A stretch of 64,000 nt of DNA, taken from Boletus sp. NGJ (Eukaryota > Basidiomycota > Agaricomycetes > Boletales > Boletaceae). How positions within the stretch are numbered: the stretch's first letter is position 1; each line of letters opens with the position of its first letter. The DNA is taken from positions 303,266 to 367,265 of the forward strand of contig JAGTXK010000014.1 in NCBI GenBank assembly GCA_019096195.1, in the 5' to 3' direction. Of this stretch, positions 12,653-27,156 are shown piece after piece. Made by a program: the position numbers and the translations under genes. The notes below the pieces were generated by a model. That model searched no databases. It saw only the letters and a list, made by a program, of their open reading frames with translations, and was not told the DNA's origin.

Positions 12653-13599
12653 ATGTCCATGGTTGACGATGGCACCGACTCATTATCCACCACACTCCTA
12701 CGTTCATTCTTCATGATAATATTTTCAGAAATAGGTGACAAAACGTTTCTCATTGCGGCCATCCTGGCAATGCGCCATCCTCGCCGCGTGGTGTTTGCAG
12801 GTGCTTTCACCTCCTTGGTGTTGATGTCCCTGCTCTCTGCCGAAATGGGTCATCTTCTTCCAAAACTCGTCCCCAAGAAATGGATTCACATCGCTGCGGG
12901 CGTACTTTTCTTGGTGTTCGGATCCAAAATGATCATGGAAGCGCGAGATATGCAGGGTGGGAGTGAAAAATTGCAGGAGGAAATGCGAGAAGCGGCAGAG
13001 GAGATCGAGACTGACGCTGCAGAAATAGGCGCTATGGAATCAAATGGCCATTCCATCCCCTTGGAGCGTCTTGAAGAAGGCGAGGCGGATGCCTCAACGC
13101 CTCCTCGAAAGGCGGCAAAATCCAACATTGTTGAAGGGGCACGCAATTTTTTCAATCTCATCTTGGGGCCGGTCTTCGCCCAATCATTTCTCCTCACATT
13201 CCTGGGAGAATGGGGCGATAGGAGTCAGTTTGCGACCATCGCGCTGGGTGCAACGCACGTGGGTGAATCATTGGTCATTGGTACAGATGGACTCACACGT
13301 TCTTCCTTCTTTTTAAAGAACGTTTATCTCGTGACACTGGGTACAATCATCGGTCACACGACTTGCACGAGTCTTGCTGTCATAGCCGGTAGTTATCTCT
13401 CGACCAAGATATCCGTCAAACATGGTGTGTATTCAAGTACTATATGCCACTGTTTCTTCCTCATATTTGTTGCACAGTCACTTTTGGAGGAGCCACGCTG
13501 TTCCTAATTTTTGGCGTAATTTACCTGGTTGAATCTCTTGCAGGATCTGCAGAAGACTTGTCGGTACCAATTGCCTCGGACCAGGCCCCTGCTATGTAA
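12653..13599 (+). CDS. GDT1: GDT1/TMEM165 family Ca2+/Mn2+:H+ exchanger (Golgi)
   Basis: Exons 12653-13258, 13319-13424 and 13478-13599 give 277 residues. The first intron (60 bp) is in frame. Both signature motifs of the UPF0016 family are present: EIGDKT at residues 26-31 and EWGDRS from residue 186, each in a hydrophobic three-helix half. The halves are joined by an acidic cytosolic linker rich in Glu (about residues 100-150). After the second intron the protein ends in FGGATLFLIFGVIYLVE. In yeast and humans these proteins supply Mn2+ and Ca2+ to the Golgi and affect glycosylation. ATG 12653 is followed by a second at 12659; either could start. Confidence 0.9.
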
Positions 13600-14742
13600 T
13601 TTGTGTCTAGCTTAGATTCCCCCGTGATATTGTACATGTATTCTAATCAGTGGCAACGTACTCGCGAAAAGAGATGCAAGAGGGTCTCCAATTTCTGTTA
13701 GCTATGGTCGACCATCTTAATATTGCTAGTTAGTCACAAAGCCTTGGCCACCGTCAGAGCGTGGTCAATCAGGTTGCGCAATGCAGGGTCACGGCTGCCA
13801 GAAAATTAATACGGACTTCGTTCGCAGCACTTGGTGTGCAATGCTGGCTGGAAGTACAATACAGCTCGTGAGAAACTGAGCTACAAGTGTCACAAGGGTT
13901 CAGGCGATGACATTATGCGAACAACATGCAGGGGTGGTGTTGGAGTATGCTGAGGCCGAGGACATCTTCAAGTTGTCGAAGCAGCTGTGTCGTTTTCACG
14001 CACACTTACAGCGACAGGAATTTAACAATGCGAAACAGACGACTTTGGATAGATACATCTAACGAGTAGCGTAGTCGAAGGCCCAGCATAAGTTGTGACA
14101 GTGACGAGTCACACTCTGTCACGCATTGCTGTCTTGCATAACCATGGTAATGCATTAGGTTTTGGGGGGTCCCGACCTTATGCATTATGAGCATATCAAC
14201 TGTACTTGTGTTACACCACATGTACAGTACCATCTGGTATCAAACATTTGCTCGGTGAGAATGAGACATTATGTAAAAAATCGGACGAGGTTCGCGGGAA
14301 GGTCGCCACACCTATTACAAAACGGCCCGACGCGTAACTCCGGTACTGGCGATTTCACTCAGGTCAAACAAAACGAATGATCCAAATGTGAGAATTCAAG
14401 GGACGATGCTTTCGAACTTAGAACACCATTTTGTTCCGCGGATATAGGACAGAAAAACGCCATTGACAACAAGGGAATCGAAGAACGACGAACAAAGCTT
14501 TACAGAACATTTCCACTAGGGTTGGTCCCTGGGATAAGGACAGTGTGACACTACAATTATATTTACAGCAAGCCACCGAGAAGCTCGCTGAGAAGGGAGG
14601 TGAGACCCAGGCTACTGACGATGGAGAGAACAGGCTCGAGCAGGAGGAGGAGAGGAGCGAGGAGCCCAATGACCAAGGAAAGCACGATGGACAACAAGGT
14701 GAAGACGACTTCCCTGGTGGATTACAAGGCTATTAGGGCTTT
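13600..14742. other. Intergenic region between GDT1 and the secreted-protein gene
   Basis: This contains the convergent 3' ends of GDT1 and the small secreted-protein gene. A purine-rich run of GAGGAGGAGAG type lies near 14640-14670. I see no gene-like frame. Confidence 0.4.
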
Positions 14743-15316
14743 TCATACCGCAATATTGAATAATACTTGCCCGAGTGCTGCCAACAAAGCGTAGATAATA
14801 GAGTAGATTGCGACGTCGACTACGAGGAGCACCGCACTAATAGCCGTGAAGATGAGCTATTGCATGACAGTCAAGTGAGTTTCTGAACGGCCACTGGTAG
14901 TCAGATTATTGGAGACGCACGTTGACAATGACGGAAAGAAGAGTGGCGATGTCAGATGCCGCCAGAATAGTGGTGCCATCGACCGAGGCCATGATCACCT
15001 CGGTGGGCTGCCCGACAAGTAGGTTCAAGCTGCTGACAGCACCAGTCAGAGCCGTGCTAATGTCACCGATGATGGGCGTCAAGGTTTCCTGTGTCGCGTT
15101 CTGAGCGTTGGCATAGACTACATCATCGTCAGCGAGCGGGTAAAATCGAGAGCGTGTGCGCTACTCACGCAATTGGTTGGCAAGAGGTGTAACGGTGTCG
15201 CTGAGGCCACTCAAAACGACGGCAACAGACTGGGGGGCCTGGCGTTCGACGACTGGGCTGGCGAACACTGCGACAGCGGCGGTGAAGAGGACAGAGGCAA
15301 TCGCGAAGAAACGCAT
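14743..15316 (-). CDS. Small secreted or surface protein, family unknown
   Basis: Exons 15316-15169, 15117-14921 and 14856-14743 give 152 residues. The gene is invisible as a single ORF because every exon is under 200 nt. The N-terminus is a clean signal peptide (MRFFAIASVLFTAAVAVFAS) followed by PVVERQAP, where a cleavage site and a Kex2-like ER-Q pair fall. The body is small-residue, Thr/Leu/Val-rich (GDISTALTGAVSSLNLLVG), and the C-terminus is a strongly hydrophobic stretch (AVLLVVDVAIYSIIYALLAA). It resembles the many short secreted proteins of agaricomycetes, but I cannot name a family. All three splice junctions keep frame and use GT-AG. Confidence 0.75.
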
Positions 15317-18300
15317 TGTAGCAAGAAATTGTAAGAACTCGTGTATTGGAGTGCTTGAGGCATTCGAGATGAGTTGAGGGGTTTATATACCTCTGAGTGC
15401 ATTGACACCACCGAATTCTGCCTCAAGTGCTTGTCGTGGACGGACGAGGACTCCGAGGACAAGGCTGGAATGATCTACGTGTCCGTGCGGTTCATTCCGA
15501 TCTGGTGAGTTCTCAACACACGGTTTGGACGATCCACGATCTGTCAGCATCAGCTGCCTTCTCGTCCCTTGTACATGTAAGGTGGGCTGTGTGCTGGGGA
15601 CAAAAATTCACCCGTAGTGGATGAGACTCGGCGAAGGCAGTGAACATGAAGGGAAAATAGGAAAACCCCAAGTGCATGAATTCCGGTTGGATGAGCCTGT
15701 GCCATGACTCATGGCAGTGTTCTTTCGGGGATAAGATAGTATCGATATGATTCCGAGCACGGTACTAGACCACAGTTCGGATCACGTGTGCTTTACACTG
15801 GCATAGCCGCTGAGACCTGACCAATCGCCGACATATGAGTGAAAATCGTAAAAAGAGGCCAAAACGCGTTTGTCCGTTGGGATTTTACGGGAAAGCCGGT
15901 CCAACTGTACAGGCCGTGTAGATGGAGGTGCACCATCCTTTGATCATCGACCATGGGTCTAGGCTGTTGAGAACTGGCTCCCAGATCATCAGAGAATAAC
16001 TTTGGAATAACTCACGAATTTATATTTCATGCCTGTGCGCTACAAACTGTCGATACAACAGCACAAAGTATCTCACGACGAAGGCGGAGATAACAGTTTT
16101 GTTCCGGCCTATGGTCGTCGCCGAGGTCCTAGATATCTCTGCTAGATAATATCAATATCAAATCTAGGTACTAGAGCATTAGCAGAGGGATATGATTTCA
16201 TAACCAGGACGGCAAGCTGCTTGGTAACAGTCCTCGAGAAGTGAGTGGCTCAGGAAGGCTATCTGACGTTTTGTCAGAATATTCCAGGAGCTGATACAGT
16301 GTTGTTCGAGGAAGCTGTTGGGAGATGAACAGGCTCTATGAACCACCGAATGATATCGGAACAGTCCCCGTGTCCTTGCGGTCATGTTTAGTGTGAATTC
16401 TAGCGTGCCTAGGTATTTTAAGGATCACGTTAGTGAACTTGAAACCCTGCCGCCACAAGCTACTAGAAACATCATTTTCCTCTCGTACGATCTTCCACTG
16501 GGCTGAAAGCGGATGTTTACGTACCGTTTGGTCTGTAGGATGGCACCTGGTATGAACCGGGTGTGTATCGTATCAAGCATGATGACAGTATGAGTATTCT
16601 CAAGCCTGCCGCAGAAATATGATATGGCCGCTTTAGCTACACCGGTGTGAGAGGGCTTGAAGTGTGTTAGGAAGTGAAATTTGGACATGAGGACATGAGG
16701 ACATGATTGGCGGGATCCTAGGAGAAGTGGACTTGGCTTGCGTCAGATGATCAAACAGCAGGTGCACACGTGTGTGCATGTACCAAAAAAAAAAATCAAG
16801 ACAATGGCCTTGATACGTTCTAGACCCCTTACCCTGGGGAACTGTCTGGTCAATTGCCACAACGTAATAGCACAACACTTTTCACGTCCTGTGCGTCCTG
16901 TGATTCGGCGGGCGGAAGGTAAGTTGCTATCTCCATATGATGGCTATTGTTTTCGTCGTGTTGATTCCCGAGCGGGATTAGCCGAGAAACTCGGGCCGTG
17001 TCCAATTCTGTGTTTGAAGAGCTACCAGCGTGCCCGTAGACATGGATGGCATTCCCAGCATCGCACATAAACATGTGTGATTAGCTGGTTGTTCAGTCTT
17101 CCAAATTCACATAGATGCTACACATCCAAAACTTAGTCAATCATTTAGTTGCCCACATTGATGATTCGCACGCATGATTGGCGACGGGAACTGAACTTCA
17201 GCTGCGTCTATTCAAGTTTGAAGTGGGATGAAGGAATTGATGCAGCTTATGGTGGGTAGAATGTAACGGCGGCGGCTGAGGGCGGAGCTGATGGTGGGAG
17301 AAGGATCGATCAATTAGCAGGACCAACGTTAATATTGGCCAGCTGTGCTTCCGCTGGCGCATCTGGACCCAAGGACTTTGTCGGTTCTCCCAGGCAGAGT
17401 CTCACACGGGTCTCTCTGCTGAATTTATTTATCGTCAGTCACAGTCAATGTGAGCCAATTGGAGCCAACCGGTGCTCCATGTCCGATTAGTCTGGAAATC
17501 AATTTGGGTTGCTCATGCCCGGTCCCTGGCATGTACCCCCAAAGTTCCGATTTTCCCCTGCGGGTGAGAATCTGAGATCACTTACTTTCGCAATGGAGCA
17601 CAGAACGGTGAGTCATGCATTCATGGCGGATTTTTCGCAGCGGCGACAATGATTTTTATAAGCACAAAGTGTCAATTCTGACACTAATTTATAGGCTCTC
17701 TACAGTTGACACTAATTGTCAAATCCTTTACTTCTCTTGGCTGAGTGAGTCAATTAATATTGTTCCTGCCTCAGCTGACCACGCTTGGCAACATTGCAAA
17801 CAAGGAGACTTGAGAGGCATCAAGTCCAATGACGGGGCTACGGCAGCCATTTTATGCGACGTATAGATACATCCCTGGTGGTGTGCCCATTTTGTTCCTC
17901 TCCAAGCAACGCTGGTCATCCTACGACACCTCTCACGGAGAAACCACTCTAAACCACAAACGATCACCCTCGCTATCGGTCTAAAGCCATGAAAACGCAT
18001 ACCTGGACGCTGGATCAGAAAGTTAAGTCACAATAATTTGCTGGGCATTAGCTTCACAAACCACCTACCCACCACAGTTGTGTCCATACTTCATGCCTTC
18101 ATGATCATCACCCACATATTCAGGTCATCCTATCGCTGGCATATCTCCCGCTTTTGATAGGAAGATGTGGCTACGACTACCCTGTTGCTTGACATCGTTG
18201 GTCTCGTTTGCGTGTGGATGCCCCAACCACGTACCTACACAACATTACCACTCTGACCCTCAAGAGGCACCAAGATAGAGCACGGCCAACGCGTATCGCT

Positions 18301-18795
18301 CATCCCTTCGTTTGCTTCCTCGATTTGCATCACCGAAATTATTATCTCGGTCGCACACTCCGTTTTCATCTTCCCACCCTACAAAGTGACCTCTGATTCT
18401 TACCCTTGTCAAGGTAAGAGCGTCTCGATTCAACGCCGGGGTTGCCTGGTTCTCTGAGACGGCGTGTAACCTCCTCGTTACCACGACGCTCATATGTCGG
18501 CTGTGTCACCGGAACAACGTCGATCTGGATGACATTTCGACGAAAAGCGATGGAGCCTGAGTGGTGCCACGGCGTTTCTCACACGTCCTTCTCCGTCGTC
18601 AATCTCCGTCTGCTCATGTCGGTACTCAAGAGCTTATCCAAAATCTACAACGTCAACTAAATACGCATTTGCGTGGTTGAGCCACAAGGCTACATATTAT
18701 ATATACACATGATCGACATGCAGCATGCATTTTCATCGCGTGGAAGCCCGACAACCAATCACTTTGAGCTGACACACAGATCGTCCAATCAGCGT
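15317..18795. other. Long intergenic stretch of about 3.5 kb
   Basis: No supported gene. It contains a stretch (about 15510-15600) shared with the 3' flank of the SDR copy near 37.3 kb, and an A-run near 16783-16795. Scattered ORFs under 110 codons on both strands show no domain or splice pattern. Confidence 0.45.
15525..15595. repeat. Short repeat shared with 37300-37375 (SDR downstream flank)
   Basis: The runs CCACGATCTGTCA and CATCAGCTGCCTTCTCGT, then CCTTGTAC.TGTAAG and GGGCTGT, occur in the same order at both places, about 90 % identical over roughly 60 bp. The other copy lies about 170 bp downstream of the plus-strand SDR stop codon. Confidence 0.65.
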
Positions 18796-21884
<3,089 letters not shown>

Positions 21885-24852
21885 TTTGGCAATGTTGCTG
21901 GTGGTGGTGGTACAAGTCGAAGCGAGAACTGAAAAATTCGACAGGCGAAGTCTCTGACATGCCTCAGCCTGCCACCACAACTTTTATACTGGATCACAGC
22001 GAGCGAAATGCTGTTGGCTCCTGTGCGCGAACGTCGAACGCCATTGGCAAATACAGCTCGCACTGGCCAGAACAAGGTCCACTTCTGCACTTATATGACG
22101 TACGCGCACAGCGTGCACAGTACGGCTCTTCGAGTTATACCAGGACTATTGTACACGTGTGAATCGTCAGAGGCTAGTCGTCTCCCGGTTTGTTACAGTG
22201 TCTGATGTGACAACGTTGACCCAGCGTGCAGATCTATCGTTCCAGGGATTTGGAATCCCTACCACTGGCCGACACTCCCATCATTGACGTGATAAGGTAT
22301 GGGGTGTGTCTCAGGAAACAGGCCTTTATTTCCATTCACCTATCAGCGAATCGATTCGACTGAAGAGGCCACCGAGACCATTCTCGACGAACATGTCCAT
22401 TTGGATCGTGCGCCGCAGCTACCAGAACCAAACCATGATGAATGCAACTTTCTAAACGTGGGCAGTTCAATTTCACTCATGTCGGTGTGAATTACCTCGA
22501 GGAACATCTATAACTGAATCCCTACGGTTTGTTTATGTTGCAGAACCTCAGGTCGATGGGTTTCAAGCCTTCTCGACACTCGACAATCAGAAATTGACCC
22601 TATCTGTACGCCGACTGTCTTAAAACACAAGTGCTACAAGGCAAGTTCATCTCGATATGCAAGGAATTCTCGTTGAATCGAGGCGATAAATAGGCTCTCA
22701 CTTTGACGCGTAAGGATCTCGCGCGGAATTCAAAGGCTTTGACTTATTTCTCAGCGCTTCAGCTACGTCACGCGATGATCAATCATTATGCTAACAGTTT
22801 CCTACGGTCGTAGCAGCTACCGAATCATTCTGGAATGCAAGGTGCAAAGGAGACGCTGGGTCGGTCTTGCTCGGTTATATCCAAGACTTTTCGAGGAAAT
22901 TCTTTTTTTTCCACAATGTCCCAACATCAGCAGTGGGTGAGGATTCGGGAATTCTTTCTGTCCCATGCGAAGTATGCAAGGCATCCTGCAGTCCACGTCC
23001 GACTTGGCGAACGTGATATCGCGACCCCACAAGTGTAGCTAGGAACGATCCATCGTCCAACCTCTATTCGGAGATCTGATGTATGTTGAAAGTGTAACTT
23101 CGCTTGTTGTTTTTGTGAAAGTCCGGTCTATCATCTGGGCGTCTCTCGAAATTTGCATCGGTGTCGAAGGCACGTACTCGACTTGTATCATAGCACTTAG
23201 CTTCATCGATGGATTTGTACATGTGTTTAGCTTGCAGTGTAAGCGGAGTATAGACAGCTTTCCTGCGCATGCCTTGAATTGTCCAACTTCGGGAAACGAC
23301 TTACTACAAGGACAACAGAAACAGGCTTTAGTACGAGGGCATCAAGAACCATTGCTACGGTGTATGAAACTGAGCAGAAGAGGTGCTAGTGAATGTTACG
23401 AGCGTCACAGGCATGGTCAAAACAAGGATGATTAGAGACGCCGAGATATCTGAGACGATTCGCCAAGTCGAGATCGCCGTCAGAAATTCACTGGAGCGTA
23501 ACTTCAAATACTGAAATCGATCACGGAGGGTCACCAGAGCAGTTTAAACGGCGAATAGGGATCCAAGGCGTTTCCAGGTTTGTTTATGCGACCAACCCTG
23601 TTGGGATGGAAGTCCTGGTTCTACCCGCACGGAGATTACTCGAATATTGATGGTCACAACAAGGTTGTCTAGTAGACGGGCATGGAGGGGCAAACGTCCC
23701 GAGTCGGCTAGACAGCAGCCTCCAGCATTTGAAATGCTTGATCGGGGCCAGTAGAATGCGCCACGATTGTTCTGGAGAAAAGCGCAGACGAGATAATTAG
23801 GTCCTGAAATGATCACCTAGACATTGAAATGGATACTGAAGGAACAGCCAAGGTTAGTCAACTGAATACCATGATCGGGAGGGACATCTGGAGTCGATAG
23901 TTTGCGAGGAGAACGAGTGATAATATATATATTTATATATTTAGGAAAAGATACTATGCCAGGTTGAGTGAACTCGCAACTCTGTCTGGTTTATAAATGG
24001 GAAGGTCACCATCGTTTAGCTGGATGGCTGATACAAATTTCGCCGCTAGCCAAGTTAGCCAAGACGGTAGCCCGGAAAGAGTGACAATTTCCGGCGCAAG
24101 CTGGAAGAGCCTCATGGACCGCTCAAAATCCTGTCTTTGGTCGTGTTGTTGGTAGCGCATTGAAGGTCCGAGGGAGACGGCGCCCGTCGTTTTCGACCCG
24201 AATCCAATTCAGTTGAGATTGGAGTCGTTGAATCGTTGAAAGGCGCTACTGGGTGGGGTAGATATGTCGCCGGGAGGTGCTCTTATGCATGCCAGACGAA
24301 ACAATAAACTTGGAGACGATTGCGAGAAAAACTCGAGGATGAGGCGTGCACAGGGCAAGCTGTGTACGGCGACGCTCCTATCGTGCAGTCAATTCAATAA
24401 AAATGTCATCGATGACCCACGTCTATTCTGTAGGCTGGTTCGCGCGCGCGTCAGGCCAGTTTTCCTCTTGTCCCCGTCACAGAATGCAGCGCCTGGGCAC
24501 ACTAAATCTTTTTCAGAGCGATTTCCTGATCGGACTGAGTGCCTCGTATGATGATCAAGACGGAGAAGCAGAGGCAAAGGCAGGGTTTTACGAGATTTTA
24601 AGCGAGGATGTGTGCGGTGCCGTACGCAAGAGACGTGCATGATGCATGATGCCAGCCAGGGTTATGTAGTGCCAAACACTTTGTCATGTGGGTGCACATG
24701 AAAGAATTTGGCCAAATTCTTTGTACTTAATATCCGCGGGCGCAGTCTGGGCCTAGGCCCCTGCAGGCGCGTCGATCCACGTTACACAGGATCGGCGCGA
24801 AGATTGTGCATGCATCATCCCATCTCTTTAACTTTTCAAAGTATCACCTACC
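21885..24852. other. Intergenic stretch upstream of ARG5,6
   Basis: No supported gene over about 3 kb. There is an AT-rich tract near 23922-23942 (alternating TA) and a minus-strand open frame ending at 23954. The latter begins in frame at about 24204 and contains LFQLAPEIVTLSGLPSWLTW, which looks protein-like but has no upstream exon I can support. Confidence 0.45.
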
Positions 24853-24935
24853 GCCCGCCTAGCTCAATCGGATAGAGCGTCAGACTCTTAAGACTAGGCG
24901 ATCTGAAGGCTGCGAGTTCGACCCTCGCGGTGGGC
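24853..24935 (+). tRNA. tRNA-Lys (anticodon CTT) with a short intron
   Basis: The acceptor stem GCCCGCC pairs with GGTGGGC. The D-loop (TAGCTCAATCGG), anticodon stem TCAGA/TCTGA and T-arm (GCGAGTTCGACCCTCGC) are all in place. The anticodon loop reads CT-CTT-A, then about 10 extra bases (AGACTAGGCG) before the closing A: a canonical-position intron. The discriminator is T at 24936. A run of 15 T begins six bases downstream. Confidence 0.93.
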
Positions 24936-24941
24936 TAATTG

Positions 24942-24956
24942 TTTTTTTTTTTTTTT
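24942..24956 (+). terminator. Poly-T RNA polymerase III terminator
   Basis: An uninterrupted T run six bases after the tRNA discriminator, much longer than the four or more T that Pol III needs. Confidence 0.8.
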
Positions 24957-27156
24957 GTTCTATCTTGAAACGTCTCCCTATTCCATCTTGGCCTCAATAT
25001 TGCTTGTGCTCTTCGATGGGGCGGTATTCCATTGACACGGGTGCGGCTGAAGATTTACAGGTAGGAACGTCCATAAACCAAGCGGATTTATACACGTAAT
25101 GGCCTCTCCGACTCGGAGTCTCGTGTTCACCTTAACTGACCACAGCCCGGGTACACGGCGCACATCACCGTTCTTCGTCCATGGCCTTTTGAAATGATTC
25201 TATTGAGTCTGACTGTTCGTCGTTCTTAATAAACCCGAGCACCAATCCCGACTGTACGACGAACCCCGATCCCCCCTCACTCGTCGGAAACATGGGCGTT
25301 CAGGGCCCACGGTCGACGCATCTAGATCCAAGGGGGAAAAAAAAAGGTGGGTGCTAGGGGTTACCGAAAGAAGTACAACCGTCGAAACGTTTCGAAACTG
25401 CCCCTCCTTGCGAAGCATGTCGTGGAAAGCGGTCACGGTTCGGACCAGCGCAGACATTCGACCGTAGCATGGAAGCGTGAGGCATAGGAACGACCATCGA
25501 TCTCCATTCATTCATTCATTTTTTTCATTATCTTATCTTTTCGTCTGCTAGTCATCCTATTGAATCACAGGTCTCGAATGACCGGATAGAATAACTTTGT
25601 CGAGCGATGTGCATGTCACGCTCATAGAGTCGATTCTGACCCCCCCACCATCAAAAAAAAAGGGAAAGGGAAAGGAAACGTGCCGAGCCGTTTGAGAGCA
25701 CGACACACGAGGTCACGATCGAACCCGAAACACGAAACACGAACCCGAACCCAAACCCTTGCCTGCCAGTGATGTTGTCGAAATCGATAATCACCCTCTC
25801 CCCCCCAGCCCCAGCCCCGTACACGCACGCACGACAGCTCGACTTGGATCAATATACACATATACATGCGACACAACCCGTACACACAACACCCCACCCC
25901 CCCCCAAAAAAATAAAAAAGGGGAAGGCCCCTCGACCATGACAAGTGTCAGCGTCAGAAACGAGATGTCGACCCAGATTCGAAGTTCCCAGTCGCCCTAT
26001 AGCCATTCGGTTCAGGTCGACCCAATCCAAATTGCATACATACATGCACACATACATGTACAGTAGTCACCATACATGCGTACACGTGCGCACCAACGCC
26101 CCAGTTCCCGTCCGTCGGTCACAGCAGTCACCCGGACATATCCATACATATGTCATATATGTCATATGCAAATACATCCCGGGATCTTGCACAGACCGGC
26201 GGACCTTTGCCCCAGCCCTTGCTCCCCAGCCCCTCGCTCACCGCACTCGAGTCCTCACCTCGGTATCACTCTGCCCCCTTCAAATAATCCTTCTTGAATC
26301 GCATAGAGCCATGTGGTAGTCTCGAACCGGATCTTCTAGGAAGCACCTCGCAGAGTATCGGGTATGTGTGGTGCATTTGGTCTCCGGAAGTATCCGAGCT
26401 CCTGAGAGGGCGCCACAAACGAATGCGTCCGTGTAGCGAACTAGTGACAGAAGACACGAGAAGGATTGTCTTCTGCCGAAATGCACACCCTCCCCTTTGA
26501 CACATACAAGAAACGGGGACGCACCTGCGATTATTATTCGTCCTCGACACGCGTGCGCGAGCGATCCACGCCAACACATTGAAACGGACACTACACATAT
26601 ACATCCAGCCTCGAAAAAGACCCAACAACAAAAAAAAAAAAACGCACATAACATTTCCCGATCAAGGATGACACAGAGAGCAAGGAAGAGCACAACAAAC
26701 AATGAGACACGGACACGCACGTAGATGTGTGTACGTATGAAATGTCGATAACCATGTATAACACCCTACCCCTATCTCACACAACGGTCAACGGTAACAC
26801 CTTGAGAAGGAAAGAAAGGAAGAAAGAAAAATCTACGCCGTCAATGCGTATAGATGAAGGGAAGTAAGTGTGTTGTTTTTACTGTGCCAATGAATGTCGT
26901 TACGATGTGAAAAAGGGAGGCCCGAGGGGAGAGTTACTGAGATGCAAATAGGATTGTATGAACGAGTGTAACCACGTTGGGTGCGATGATGCATGATGAT
27001 GATGAACATATACAGGTGGAGATGAGGCTAACTTGAAAATGATCGTTGCATGATTAATCATGGGAAATAAATCTTGGAAGAGAGAAATCAAGGCACGGAC
27101 AGGGTCTCGTGCGAGCGGCAAACAATACGCAATGAAATGCGCCGGCCCTTTTGCCT
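24957..27156. other. Low-complexity intergenic region (microsatellites, homopolymers)
   Basis: About 2.2 kb rich in simple sequence: CATT repeats near 25505-25520, A and C runs at 25644-25660 and 25899-25915, CATA/CACA runs at 26035-26070, A-run at 26629-26642, GAAA/GGAA repeats at 26806-26832 and GATGAT at 26987-27005. Open frames here are made of these repeats and I do not call them. Confidence 0.6.

Noticed and set aside
24853-24935. CRISPR or prokaryotic features
   Set aside because: The window is clearly eukaryotic (spliceosomal introns, Pol III tRNA with intron); I saw no regularly spaced direct repeats, operons or ribosome-binding sites.
25622-26720. Several ORFs above 100 codons on both strands
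   Set aside because: They are built from microsatellites and homopolymer runs; no domain, splice or start context supports them.
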